64,000 nucleotides of DNA from DAORHV01 sp964434575 (GTDB lineage Bacteria; Patescibacteriota; Gracilibacteria; Peribacterales; Peribacteraceae), in the NCBI GenBank assembly GCA_964434575.1, contig CAYSWB010000007.1:7564-71563 (forward strand). The letters run 5' to 3'. Each line of letters starts with the position of its first letter. The stretch's first letter is position 1. A program made the position numbers and the translations under genes. Positions 32,702 through 41,600 of the stretch are shown here, in pieces. The notes below the pieces were generated by a model. It was not told the origin of the DNA. It did not search any database and saw nothing but the letters and a program-made list of their open reading frames with translations.

Positions 32702-33331
32702 ATGCCAGCGAAACGCGTTGCAAAAAAGACCACCTCCGTGAAAAAGACGAAAGCCGCCAAACGGCCCGCCAAGACCGCCGTACCGCGCGTGGACGCGTCC
32801 ATGAACGTCATGGACATCATCGCGTTGCATCCCGGCGCGGCCGAGGTGATGTCGGCGTACGGACTGCACTGCGTGGGCTGCGCTTTCAACACGCTCGATT
32901 CGCTCGGCGACGGCGCCAAAAGCCACGGCCTCACCGACCACGACGTGAACATGATCGTTGCGGACTTGAACGAACTGCTCGCATCGTCGAAGCCCCGCCC
33001 CTCCACGCTGACGATCACCGCCGACGCGGCGCGCGCGCTGCTGAAGGTCGCCGAGGGCGAGGACAAAAAAGGATACGGCCTGCGCGTGGACACCGACGAA
33101 CGGGGCGCGTTCTGCATGGAGTTCGAGAAGGAGGCCAAGAAAGACGACTTGAAGTTCAGGAACGCCGAGGTGCCTGAACTGACGTTCTTCGCCTCGCCGC
33201 TGACGCTGTGGCGCATCGGCGGATCGACGATCGACTACCGGGAAGGGCGCTTCAAGTTGGATATGGCTTCCGAACCTTGTGGTTGCGGAAAAACAACATG
33301 CGGCTGCGGCGGCTCATGCGGGAAAAATTGA
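32702..33331 (+). CDS. Fusion of Lys/Ala-rich tail, DUF1858 and HesB/IscA-like domain
   Basis: 209 aa with three parts. Residues 1-30 are Lys/Ala-rich, like a histone H1 tail. Residues about 33-85 match DUF1858, with LHPGAAEVMSAYGLHCVGCAFNTLDSL (the CxxC of this disulfide-type domain). Residues about 98-200 resemble HesB/IscA (ITADAARALLKVA, LRVDTDERG), ending DMASEPCGCGKTTCGCGGSC. That tail has more cysteines than a usual A-type carrier's CxC. It probably binds or delivers an iron-sulfur cluster. TATACT lies 6 nt before the ATG, suggesting a leaderless mRNA. The nearest Suf genes are at 9759-11398. Confidence 0.82.
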   Translation: MPAKRVAKKTTSVKKTKAAKRPAKTAVPRVDASMNVMDIIALHPGAAEVMSAYGLHCVGCAFNTLDSLGDGAKSHGLTDHDVNMIVADLNELLASSKPRPSTLTITADAARALLKVAEGEDKKGYGLRVDTDERGAFCMEFEKEAKKDDLKFRNAEVPELTFFASPLTLWRIGGSTIDYREGRFKLDMASEPCGCGKTTCGCGGSCGKN

Positions 33332-33349
33332 CGGAAGAGCATTTCATGT

Positions 33350-33364
33350 CACGATGACATCGTG
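33350..33364. promoter_or_regulatory. 15-bp palindrome overlapping a GTG start
   Basis: CACGATG (33350-33356), A, CATCGTG (33358-33364) form a perfect inverted repeat that includes the GTG start at 33362. TTGACG lies upstream at 33329-33334. A repressor or an RNA hairpin here would mask the start codon. Confidence 0.4.
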
Positions 33365-34009
33365 CCGCTTGCAGACCTCCGCCAACGAAGAATCGCCGAT
33401 CTGCTGGAAAACATACGCCAGCCGGAAGATCAGTTGCGGTACGTGGACCACGTCATCCAGGTATACGGCTTCATGACGCTCGGACACATTCAAAAATTGG
33501 TCGGTGAAACCATCGGCGGCCGCGACGCCGACTGCGGCAGCGCGCACGAGCTCACCGCCACGCCGACTACGGCATGCCGCATGCACTTCCGCAGTAACCG
33601 CTGCCACCACCAACTGGAAGTGAGCACCGGCCACGTGACCGCGGGCGGCATCTATTACACGGCTGTCGCGGCGCTGGACACGCTGCCGCGCGTCGCGGTG
33701 GATGCCCGGGGCGAACCGGTTACGCTGAAACGTATCGTGCACAACACTCGAAAAATCTACGATTTGGACACGCCGGCCTACCGTGCCTACGCGCCATTCC
33801 GTGACCCGGAGGCGCCGCCAATCCCGCTGCCATTGCTGCAGTTGCACCCCACAGTGCACGCAGCCGTCACGGCCGCGGACGTGGGTCGCGCCCTGGACCG
33901 ACTGAAAGATCCCACGGGTCAGGATATGGACCTGATCAAACAGGCGCTTGGACGTGCGCTCGAAGACTTGCTCGGTCCGCTGCCGGACGAACCGAAGCCG
34001 CTGCCGTAA
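33362..34009 (+). CDS. Hypothetical protein with His/Cys cluster
   Basis: 215 aa, GTG start. An N-terminal helical part (DLRQRRIADLLENIRQPEDQLRYVDHVIQVYG) precedes a His/Cys-rich middle (DADCGSAHEL, TACRMHF, NRCHHQLEVSTGHV) that could bind metal. The C-terminal half is proline-rich and helical. No family is recognised. It runs from 31 nt after the HesB fusion to 28 nt before the RNase HI gene, on the same strand. Confidence 0.55.
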   Translation: MPLADLRQRRIADLLENIRQPEDQLRYVDHVIQVYGFMTLGHIQKLVGETIGGRDADCGSAHELTATPTTACRMHFRSNRCHHQLEVSTGHVTAGGIYYTAVAALDTLPRVAVDARGEPVTLKRIVHNTRKIYDLDTPAYRAYAPFRDPEAPPIPLPLLQLHPTVHAAVTAADVGRALDRLKDPTGQDMDLIKQALGRALEDLLGPLPDEPKPLP

Positions 34010-34036
34010 CGGCGTCTTTGGAGTACACTGGGCTCC

Positions 34037-34621
34037 ATGATCAAACTGCCAGCCGCGCTCGAGAAAAAACTCGCCGTCTTGTTTCCGAAAGTGCGCGAAC
34101 GCGAACGCTTCGTGGCCGATTTGGTGACCAAGGCGATCGAGACCGCCGTGCTGCCGGAAATCCAACAGCCGTTGTCCATCGGCGGCACGCTCCACCTGTT
34201 CACCGACGGAGGATCGCGCGGGAATCCCGGCCAGGCGGCCGTGGGCTGCGTGTTGCTGGACCCCGCCACCGGCGCGGTGCTGCGCGAACACAGCGAGGCC
34301 ATCGGCATCCAGACCAACAACATCGCCGAGTACCAGGCGCTGATCGCCGGCATGAAGATGTCGGTGGAATTCCGCCCCAACCACTTGGTCTGCCACTTGG
34401 ACTCCGAACTGGTCGTAAAACAGCTCAGCGGCGAATACCGCGTGAAAATGGCCACCTTCCAGCCGCTCATCGACGAGATTATGGAACTGAAAGCGGAATT
34501 TCCGCAGGTCACCTTCACCTACGTCCCGCGCCACCTGAACACGCGCGCCGACGCGTTGGTGAACAAAGCGCTGGACTCCAACCCCGTTCCGGGCGCACCA
34601 TCGTTGTCCCGAAGAATCTAA
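34037..34621 (+). CDS. Ribonuclease HI-like protein
   Basis: 194 aa. A helical N-terminal extension (about 1-48) precedes an RNase H fold: LHLFTDGGSRGNPGQAAVG (Asp57), NNIAEYQALIAGM (Glu98), LVCHLDSELVV (Asp122) and RHLNTRADALVNKAL (Asp172), the complete DEDD metal set. It cuts RNA in RNA/DNA hybrids and would remove R-loops and primers. The form resembles the YpdQ/RnhA-like group without the basic handle. TACACT lies 7 nt before the ATG. The vanW-like gene follows after 5 nt. Confidence 0.92.
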   Translation: MIKLPAALEKKLAVLFPKVRERERFVADLVTKAIETAVLPEIQQPLSIGGTLHLFTDGGSRGNPGQAAVGCVLLDPATGAVLREHSEAIGIQTNNIAEYQALIAGMKMSVEFRPNHLVCHLDSELVVKQLSGEYRVKMATFQPLIDEIMELKAEFPQVTFTYVPRHLNTRADALVNKALDSNPVPGAPSLSRRI

Positions 34622-34626
34622 GCCAA

Positions 34627-35967
34627 ATGCACCAACCGACGACCGTCTCCGCCGCTTTGCCAGGCGCCCTCCGGGCGTGGCGTCTGTGGGTGCTCGTCGG
34701 CGTGCTCGCGGTCTTCGGCGTGCCGGAAACGACGTGGGCCGCCCCCGCGCAGCTCACCCTGACCTACGACCACCATATCTTCACGATGTACCCCAACAAC
34801 CACCCGGAGTGGAAGCAGCCCCGCAAGCAGTGGTACTACGAAGGCGTCCCGGCCGTGCCGCCGGCCCGCTTGCTGACCTGCGGATCCGAGCCCGTGGACG
34901 CGCCGGGCTGGAGCCACGAGGAAATCGTGGAATGGAACCTGGAGGCCATCGGCCGCAGCATCCGGAAGGAAATCGGCGCCAAGTTCGATCGCGAGCCGGG
35001 CAGCGTGCGCATCTCGCGCACGGGCTCCGGCGAGGTCGTGTTCGACGGCCATGGACTGCCCGGACGCAACATCGACGTGACGCGCGCATCGGCGCTCGTG
35101 CGCGAGGCGTTGGACCGGAACGTGTCTCAGGTGATGCTGCCGGTGATCGAAACCGCTCCCCTGGTGACGGTGGAGGACGAGGATCTGAAAGCGCAGGGCA
35201 TCAAGGAAGTCGTGACGGTCGGCGAATCCGTGTTCGCCGGCTCGCCGAAGAACCGCCGCCACAACATCGCGGTGGGCGTGGACACGTTCAACGGCCACCT
35301 GATCCCGCAGGGCGACACGTTCTCGTTCGTGGAAACGCTGGGCCCCGTGAACGCCGCAACCGGCTACCTGAAGGAACTGGTGATCCAGGGCGACCAGACC
35401 ATCCCCGACTACGGCGGAGGATTGTGCCAGGTGAGCTCCACCGCCTACCGCGGCCCGTGGGAGTACGGCATGCCGATCGTGCAACGCAAGAACCACAGCT
35501 ACGCGGTGACGTACTACAGCCCGCAAGGCACCGACGCGACCATTTACCCGCCCAGCGTGGACATGAAATTCAAGAACGACACGCCCGGAGCGCTGCTGAT
35601 CCAGTCGTTCACGGACGAGAAGGACCGTGCGTTCTTCATTTACTACGGCACGAAGGATGACCGGAAGAGCGAAGTCTTCGGGCCGTTCGTTTCCAATCGC
35701 ATCGGCGCGCCCAAGGAGGAGAAGATCGAATACACCACCGACTTGGCTCCCGGCGAACGCAAGAAAGTGGGCGACCGCCACGACGGCATGCAGGTGATGT
35801 GGTACCGCAGCGTGCAGATGCCGGGCACCGGCGCGACCATGGAAAGCTACTTCTCGCACTACCAGACGCGCCCGCTCTATTACCTGGTGGGCGTGGGAGC
35901 CGGCGAGAGCCTGCCCGCCACCGACGGCGACTTGAGCGAGGCGCCCAGCTGGCTGCCGAGCAGGTGA
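34627..35967 (+). CDS. VanW-family exported protein
   Basis: 446 aa. A signal or anchor segment (about 20-38, ending TTWAAPAQL) precedes about 190 residues of unknown fold. The VanW domain follows (about 215-345): NIAVGVDTFNGHLIPQGDTFSF, PDYGGGLCQVSSTAYRGP and IYPPSVDMKFKNDTPGALLIQ. VanW was named from vancomycin-resistance clusters but is widespread in walls of bacteria without that trait; its biochemical role is unknown. The 3' end overlaps recO by 88 nt on the opposite strand. Confidence 0.9.
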   Translation: MHQPTTVSAALPGALRAWRLWVLVGVLAVFGVPETTWAAPAQLTLTYDHHIFTMYPNNHPEWKQPRKQWYYEGVPAVPPARLLTCGSEPVDAPGWSHEEIVEWNLEAIGRSIRKEIGAKFDREPGSVRISRTGSGEVVFDGHGLPGRNIDVTRASALVREALDRNVSQVMLPVIETAPLVTVEDEDLKAQGIKEVVTVGESVFAGSPKNRRHNIAVGVDTFNGHLIPQGDTFSFVETLGPVNAATGYLKELVIQGDQTIPDYGGGLCQVSSTAYRGPWEYGMPIVQRKNHSYAVTYYSPQGTDATIYPPSVDMKFKNDTPGALLIQSFTDEKDRAFFIYYGTKDDRKSEVFGPFVSNRIGAPKEEKIEYTTDLAPGERKKVGDRHDGMQVMWYRSVQMPGTGATMESYFSHYQTRPLYYLVGVGAGESLPATDGDLSEAPSWLPSR

Positions 35968-36572
35968 CGCGTGAACGCTTCCAGTTCGGGAAGCAGCGCG
36001 GCGGGACAAGCGGAGGCGGACGACAGCGAAGCGGAGGGAATGTCGTTGAGGAGCGCGCGCATGGCGGGCGACAAGCCGTTCATGAGCGAGGTGTCCACCG
36101 GCAGCGCGGCCAGGTCTTCGCCGCCGGGGAGCGAACCCAGGATGGACAGCAGTTTCAGCGTGAACACCGGCAGCAGCGCCGGCGCGTGGTCGGTGCTGCA
36201 GTGCGACAGGAACTCGCGCGTGAGCATGTAGACCTGCTCCACCGGCTCGCCCTCGTGGATGATGTTCAGCAGGATTTCCATCCCCTGCTCGGCACACGAG
36301 AACGCGCGCAGGCAGGTGGCGCATTCGGAGTACGGATCGATGCACGAGGCCTGCGTGACGCTATGCGCTCCGGTGCGGCCGAACGTGTACTCCACCTGGA
36401 TGCGGCGCAGCGGCAACAAGGCCGATCCCCGCTTGCTGGTGACGCGGCGGACGCCGGCCGCGCGCGCGGCGATGCGGCCCGACTTGCGCGTGAGCAGCAG
36501 GCAAAAACGGTCGGCTTCGCCGACATTGAAGGTTTTCAGCACGATGGCTTCGTCCGCGAACGTTCTGCTCAC
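35880..36572 (-). CDS. recO: DNA repair protein RecO
   Basis: 230 aa. The N-terminal OB-fold begins TFADEAIVLKTFNVGEADRFCLLLTRKSGRIAARAAGVRR, where RecO proteins have the same order of a strand, a GEADR turn and a GK/RxxxxA(R/K)G element. A helical middle follows (EPVEQVYMLTREFLSHC, LKLLSILGSLPGGEDL). RecO loads RecA through RecR and SSB at gaps. The start is GTG, with TATACT 8 nt upstream (leaderless type). The C-terminus lacks a clear four-Cys zinc finger. It overlaps the VanW gene by 88 nt tail to tail, so both reading frames are constrained there. Confidence 0.9.
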   Translation of the reverse strand: MSRTFADEAIVLKTFNVGEADRFCLLLTRKSGRIAARAAGVRRVTSKRGSALLPLRRIQVEYTFGRTGAHSVTQASCIDPYSECATCLRAFSCAEQGMEILLNIIHEGEPVEQVYMLTREFLSHCSTDHAPALLPVFTLKLLSILGSLPGGEDLAALPVDTSLMNGLSPAMRALLNDIPSASLSSASACPAALLPELEAFTRHLLGSQLGASLKSPSVAGRLSPAPTPTR

Positions 36573-36597
36573 GGTACGTCAGTATACAACAGGTCGC

Positions 36598-37566
36598 TTA
36601 CACGTTGCCGAGCAACGTTCCCTGCACGCGGGTCCACAACACGAACAGCGTGCCGACCACGGCCAGCAGCGGAATCAGCAATGCTTCGCCGATGAGCGTC
36701 CACGGCAACCAGGCCAACAGCGACGCCAGGATGCCCTCGCCCCACGCGGCGAACGCGCCGCCGGCTCCCAGGGCCGGCACCACCGCCGGCGCGATAGCGA
36801 TGCACGCGGCGGCGAAGACGACCGAGAATACGAGCGCGACTCCCAGCAAGAGCGTGATTTCCACCGCGAACGGCAACAGCGTGAACAGGGCCGGCGCGCC
36901 GACGAGCTGCTCCACGAAGACCTCGTCGCGGCGCAGCATGGCGCGGCGGCGGATCAATTCCACGATGACGAACAGCAGGACGATCACGAAGAGCGCGACC
37001 ACCAGCCCCAGGAACACGCGGGCCGAAGACACGATTTCGACGAGCTGGTACAGCCGCTGCTCCTGATCCGTGGTTTGCGACAGGAATTGCGGGTCCACGG
37101 TCTGCGCGAACACCGGCTGCTGCAGGAACTGCAGGAAACGCGGATAGTCGGCGATGCTCGCCAGCCGGACGCCGAGCGTCTCGGGAAAAGGGTTGCCGAT
37201 GCCGTACTTCTCCAGGAACGCGACCAGCTGAGGATCGCGCTGACGCTGGCGCTCGTACGCCTGCTCGCGGGTCACGTACAGCACTTCTTCCACGTACGGC
37301 AGCGCGCGGACGTTCTGCACCAGATCCTGGATGAGATCATCGGACGCGGTATCCACGATCTCCAGACGAAGATCCGTTTGCTCGCGCAGGAATTGCACGC
37401 CGACGTGCGCCGAGAACACCAGCAAGAGCAGAACTTGGCCCAGCAGCAGCACGCCGAACAGCGAACCGACCGAGCCGGCCCAGCCGTCTTCCCGCACCAC
37501 GTTCTTCAGGCCCCGGATGCAGCCGCGCTTGAAGAGGAGCGGCGTCTTGGGCATGCGAGCGAACAT
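36598..37566 (-). CDS. ftsX: FtsX-like cell-division ABC permease
   Basis: 322 aa from this ATG; in-frame ATGs at 37575 and 37578 are alternatives. I chose this one because TATGAT lies 7 nt before it. Topology is FtsX-like: a first helix (about 38-58), a soluble extracellular domain (about 60-190) with VRALPYVEEVLYVTREQAYER, then three C-terminal helices. FtsX with FtsE couples ATP hydrolysis to activation of peptidoglycan hydrolases in division. ftsE is not adjacent, which is unusual. The TPR gene lies 20 nt upstream on the same strand. Confidence 0.88.
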   Translation of the reverse strand: MFARMPKTPLLFKRGCIRGLKNVVREDGWAGSVGSLFGVLLLGQVLLLLVFSAHVGVQFLREQTDLRLEIVDTASDDLIQDLVQNVRALPYVEEVLYVTREQAYERQRQRDPQLVAFLEKYGIGNPFPETLGVRLASIADYPRFLQFLQQPVFAQTVDPQFLSQTTDQEQRLYQLVEIVSSARVFLGLVVALFVIVLLFVIVELIRRRAMLRRDEVFVEQLVGAPALFTLLPFAVEITLLLGVALVFSVVFAAACIAIAPAVVPALGAGGAFAAWGEGILASLLAWLPWTLIGEALLIPLLAVVGTLFVLWTRVQGTLLGNV

Positions 37567-37598
37567 GGAGGTCATCATACCGGGTCTCCGCCCCGGCG

Positions 37599-38219
37599 TC
37601 ACGCCACGGTGCCGTCGCCGTGCGCCGATTGCGCATGCTGCTCGATGCGCGCGACCATCTGCAGGCAGTCGAGCGCGCGGGCATTGCCCGGGTCCACGTC
37701 CAGCGCGCGCTGGAACAGCGCCTTGGCCTTGGCGAAATTGTTCATGCGCAGGTAAATCACGCCCAGGTCGCACAGCGTCAGCGGGTTGGATGCGTCCAAA
37801 TTGAGCGCGCGCTCCAGCGTGACCACGCCGTCCACGTTGTCGCCGGAGCTGAACAGAGCCCAGCCCAGGCAACGGAGGATTTCGGGGTTGTTGTGCTTCA
37901 GGCCGTTGGCGGTGCGCAGCATCTGCACCGCCTCGTCCCAGCGCTCCAGGTGCGACGCCACGAAGCCAAGGATGTAGTAGCCGGTATAGCTTTCCTTATC
38001 CACGGCGATGGCGCTGCGCGCGGCGTTGGCGGCGCGATCGTAGTGCTCGAGGCTCAATTCGTTGTCGGCGATCTCCTCAAGCGCCTCGATGTTGTTGGGA
38101 TCGGCGATGAGCACCTGTTCCAAAACGGCGATGGCCTCCTCATATTTCCCCTCCATTTTCAAATCTTCGGCCTGGTTCAGGAGGTCGATCAACGGGCCGT
38201 CGTTCTGCGGTACGGACAT
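37599..38219 (-). CDS. Tetratricopeptide-repeat protein
   Basis: 206 aa with about five TPR units, for example LLNQAEDLKMEGKYEEAIAV, ALEEIADNELSLEHYDRAA, YYILGFVASHLERWDEAV and LGVIYLRMNNFAKAKALF, showing the W-L-G-Y-A-F-A-P pattern. No signal peptide, so it is a cytosolic scaffold. The partner is unknown; ftsX follows immediately. TACACT lies 6 nt before the ATG, consistent with a leaderless mRNA. Confidence 0.88.
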   Translation of the reverse strand: MSVPQNDGPLIDLLNQAEDLKMEGKYEEAIAVLEQVLIADPNNIEALEEIADNELSLEHYDRAANAARSAIAVDKESYTGYYILGFVASHLERWDEAVQMLRTANGLKHNNPEILRCLGWALFSSGDNVDGVVTLERALNLDASNPLTLCDLGVIYLRMNNFAKAKALFQRALDVDPGNARALDCLQMVARIEQHAQSAHGDGTVA

Positions 38220-38254
38220 GTCTCCAGTGTACCACGACGGGCGTCGGCCCCGGA

Positions 38255-38584
38255 TTAACCGGCGATAAAGAAGACCACCGTGCTCATGATGAGCCAGGCG
38301 CTCAGGATGATGGCGTAACCGATCAGCGAAGCGATCATCAGCTTCTTGCCGTTATCCAGGAAGCGTCCGCCGCCGGAACCGACCATCATGAAGGTACCGA
38401 TCAGGAAGATGGTGGTGGTGACGCCGCCGCCCCAGAAGAGGAGAACGTTCACGATGCCCGCCACGATGCGCGGGATCGTCGTCACCACGCCGGTGCTCAC
38501 CACGATCGGCGCGCCGGGCGTATAGGCCATGGCGGCCGCGGGAAGCAGCAGGAGGGCGGCAATGGACAGTTTTTTCAGCGACAT
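38255..38584 (-). CDS. Small exported protein with two helices, pilin/VirB2-like
   Basis: 109 aa. A signal peptide (SLKKLSIAALLLLPAAAMA, cleavage after AMA) is followed by a short extracellular stretch, a hydrophobic segment (about 40-72, rich in Gly/Thr/Val) and a second (about 85-107). This size, signal and pair of helices match VirB2/TrbC-like pilin subunits and similar small proteins common in Patescibacteria. No other secretion gene is adjacent, so identity is tentative. The ATG at 38584 is used because TACAAT lies 6 nt before it. Confidence 0.6.
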   Translation of the reverse strand: MSLKKLSIAALLLLPAAAMAYTPGAPIVVSTGVVTTIPRIVAGIVNVLLFWGGGVTTTIFLIGTFMMVGSGGGRFLDNGKKLMIASLIGYAIILSAWLIMSTVVFFIAG

Positions 38585-38684
38585 CACCCCATTGTACCAT
38601 ATTTCGCCCCTTGGATGAAGCCCAGAGCGGGCCGGGGCGCCATTCGGTTGCGCGGCGGATGGCCCCTGACTAGACTTGGCATCT

Positions 38685-41600
38685 ATGGCGAATCCGGGCT
38701 TCTCAAGCCGACCGATTTACGGTGACGAGCCATCCGACGATAACCGCGGCGAAACTCCTTTGGACGAGCCGCGCAGCACCCCTCCCGAAGGAGGATTTCG
38801 CCGGAGTCCGCGCTTGCGCCAACGCGCCAGCTACCGCGGCGGGGGAACCCGTACGGCAAACGCGCTTGCCCGCGTGAAAGGCGTCGTCTTCAAGAAACGC
38901 ACGAAAAAGGAGTGGAAGACGATCGCCGTCCGCACGGTGGCCGGCGGCGCGGCGGCGGCCGTGCTTGGCCTTGCCCTGCTGTGGATCACGCTGCCGAACA
39001 TCGACGACCCGAGCACGCTGTTCGCGTCGCAAAGCACGGCCATCGTGGACCGCAACGGCGTGGAGCTGTACCGCCTGTTCTCCGAACAAGACCGCACGTA
39101 CATCCCGGGGGCCGAGATCAGCAACAGCGTGAAACAGGCGACCATCGCCATCGAAGACGAACGCTTCTTCAGCCGCGGCAGCTGCTTCGACATCATCGGC
39201 TTCAGCCGCGCCGTGCTCAGCCAGGTGTTGCCCGGCGCGCTGGTGCGCTCCGGAGGCTCGACATTGACGCAGCAGTTCGCCGGCAACGCGCTGGTGGGCC
39301 GCGAGCGCTCGCTGCTGCGCAAAATCCGTGAGCTGATGCTCGCCTGCAAGCTGGAACAGAAATACGACAAAGACCAGCTGCTGGAGCTGTACCTGAACTG
39401 GATCCCCTACGGACCCACGTCGTACGGCATCGAGCAGGCCGCCCGCAACTACTTCGGCACCGGCGCCAACAGCATCACGCTGGCGCAGGCCGCCGCGCTG
39501 GCGTCCATCCCGCAGCGCCCGTCGTACTTCAGCCCGTACGGCAAGAACGTCCGCACGCAGGTCAGCGACCAGATCCTGGAGCGCATCATCAGCGGCGAAA
39601 TCACGACGACCGCGCAGATCCCCGACGCCGGCGTGCGCATCGGACTCATCGGCCAGGAAGTGGGTTCTGGCGCGACGAAAGTGTACGTGGGAGGACGCGC
39701 CGACCAGGTGCTGAAGAACATGCTCGACCAGAAGATGATCAGTGAGGAAGAGCACGCCAAGGCGGTGGAGGACCTGAAAAAAATGGAGTTCCGCCGCGAG
39801 CGCGAGAACATCCGCGCGCCGCACTTCGTACTGGCCGTTCAGAAGCAGGCCGAGGAGCTGCTGGGCATCGATGAAGCGCTGCTGCAGCAGGGCGGCTTCA
39901 AGATCACCACCACGCTGGATTGGAACCTGCAGCAGGTCGCCGAGAAGGTCGTCGCCGATCACGCCGAGGACGTGACAAACCGCTTCGGCGCGCGAAACTC
40001 CGCGCTGCTGTCGCTGTCCACCAAGACGCGCGAAGTGCTGGCGTACGTCGGCAACACGGATTTCTCCGATGAGGAACATGAAGGAAAGATCGACATGGTG
40101 CGCGCGCCGCGCCAGCCGGGCTCCAGCTTCAAGGCATTCACGTACCTGTCCGCGTTCGAACAGGGCTACGGCCCGGGCAGCGTGGTCTACGACCTGCCGA
40201 CCAAGTTCGGCGTGGACGAACCGCAGAACTTCGACGGCGCGTTCTGGGGGCTCATGACGATGCGCTCGGCGCTCGGTTCGTCGCGCAACATCCCGGCCAT
40301 TAAGGCGTTCTTCCTGGGCGGCGGCGAGGAGCCGCTGCTGTCGCTGGCCGCACGCATGGGCGTGACGACTCCGACCACGCAGAAAGCCGAGTTCCGCAAA
40401 AACACCCCGGACTACGACTATGGATGGCCGCTGTCGATCGGCGCCGCCGAAGTGCCGCTGTGGGAAATGACCCAGGGGTACGCGACCATCGCCGACGGCG
40501 GCAAATTCCTGCCGCCGGTCACGATCCTGAAGATCACCGACAGTTCCGGCAACATTCGCTACCAGCACAAGCCGGAAGCGCCCCAGGAGGTGGTGGACGC
40601 GCGCGTCGCCGCCATGGTGACGTCCGCGCTCAGCGACGTGTCCGTGCGTCCCAACGAATATTGGCAGACCGTGCTCTCGGTGCCCGGCATCCAGGCCGCC
40701 GCCAAGACCGGCACCAGCAACAAGTGTCTGGAGCGTGACGCGAGCGGAGGCTGTACGCTGCGCCGCCCGGAAAGCACCTGGACCATGGGCTACACCCCGA
40801 GCCTCGTGACCGGCGTATGGGTGGGCAACGCCACCAGCCAATCGCTGTTCGACAAAGCCGACGGTCTCACGACCGCCGCGCCCATCTGGCACGAGTACAT
40901 GATCGGCGCGCATCGCAAACTGACCGGCGTGACGACGTCGTTCACGATGCCGCCGAACATCACGCAGCCGCTGCTGTCCAAGCTCTCCGGCCAGCTGGCC
41001 AACGCCTGCACGCCGGTGGAACTGCGCAAATCCGATCTCTCGCTCGAGGAACGCACGCCGACCGCCGAGGATAGCGCCTGCGTCCTGCTGAAGGTGGATA
41101 AAGTCACGGGATTGCTGGCCTCCCCGGCCTGCCCGGCAGACGCCGTGGAGGAACGCGCGTTCTTCGTGCCCGAGAGCGAGCAGCCCACCCGCTGGCCGTT
41201 GTGGGAACAGGCGGTGCAGGAATGGGGCAAGAAGGAAATGGAGAAGTGGAACGCCAACGAGACGCACTCCGGCTCCACGCTGCCGCTCCCCCTCCCGCCG
41301 ACCGCCGAGTGCGACCCGGCGCTGACCCCCGGCCGTCTGGAGAAGCCCAGCGTGCAGCTCATCATCCCGTCGGGCGGATCGTCCGTGCCGTACCCGTCGT
41401 TCACGCCCAAGGCGAACATCGTGTCGCGCGGCAAGCTGAAGGAGGTGAAGTACTTCGTGGACGACAAGCAGGTCGCCGTATTCACCGAAGCCCCGTTCAA
41501 CGGCCCCGTGCGCGTCCCCCGCTCCATCCTGGAGGAAGGCCAGCACAACATGAAGGTCGTCGTGACCGACGAGTACTTCAACACCGCCGAGGACACCTCC

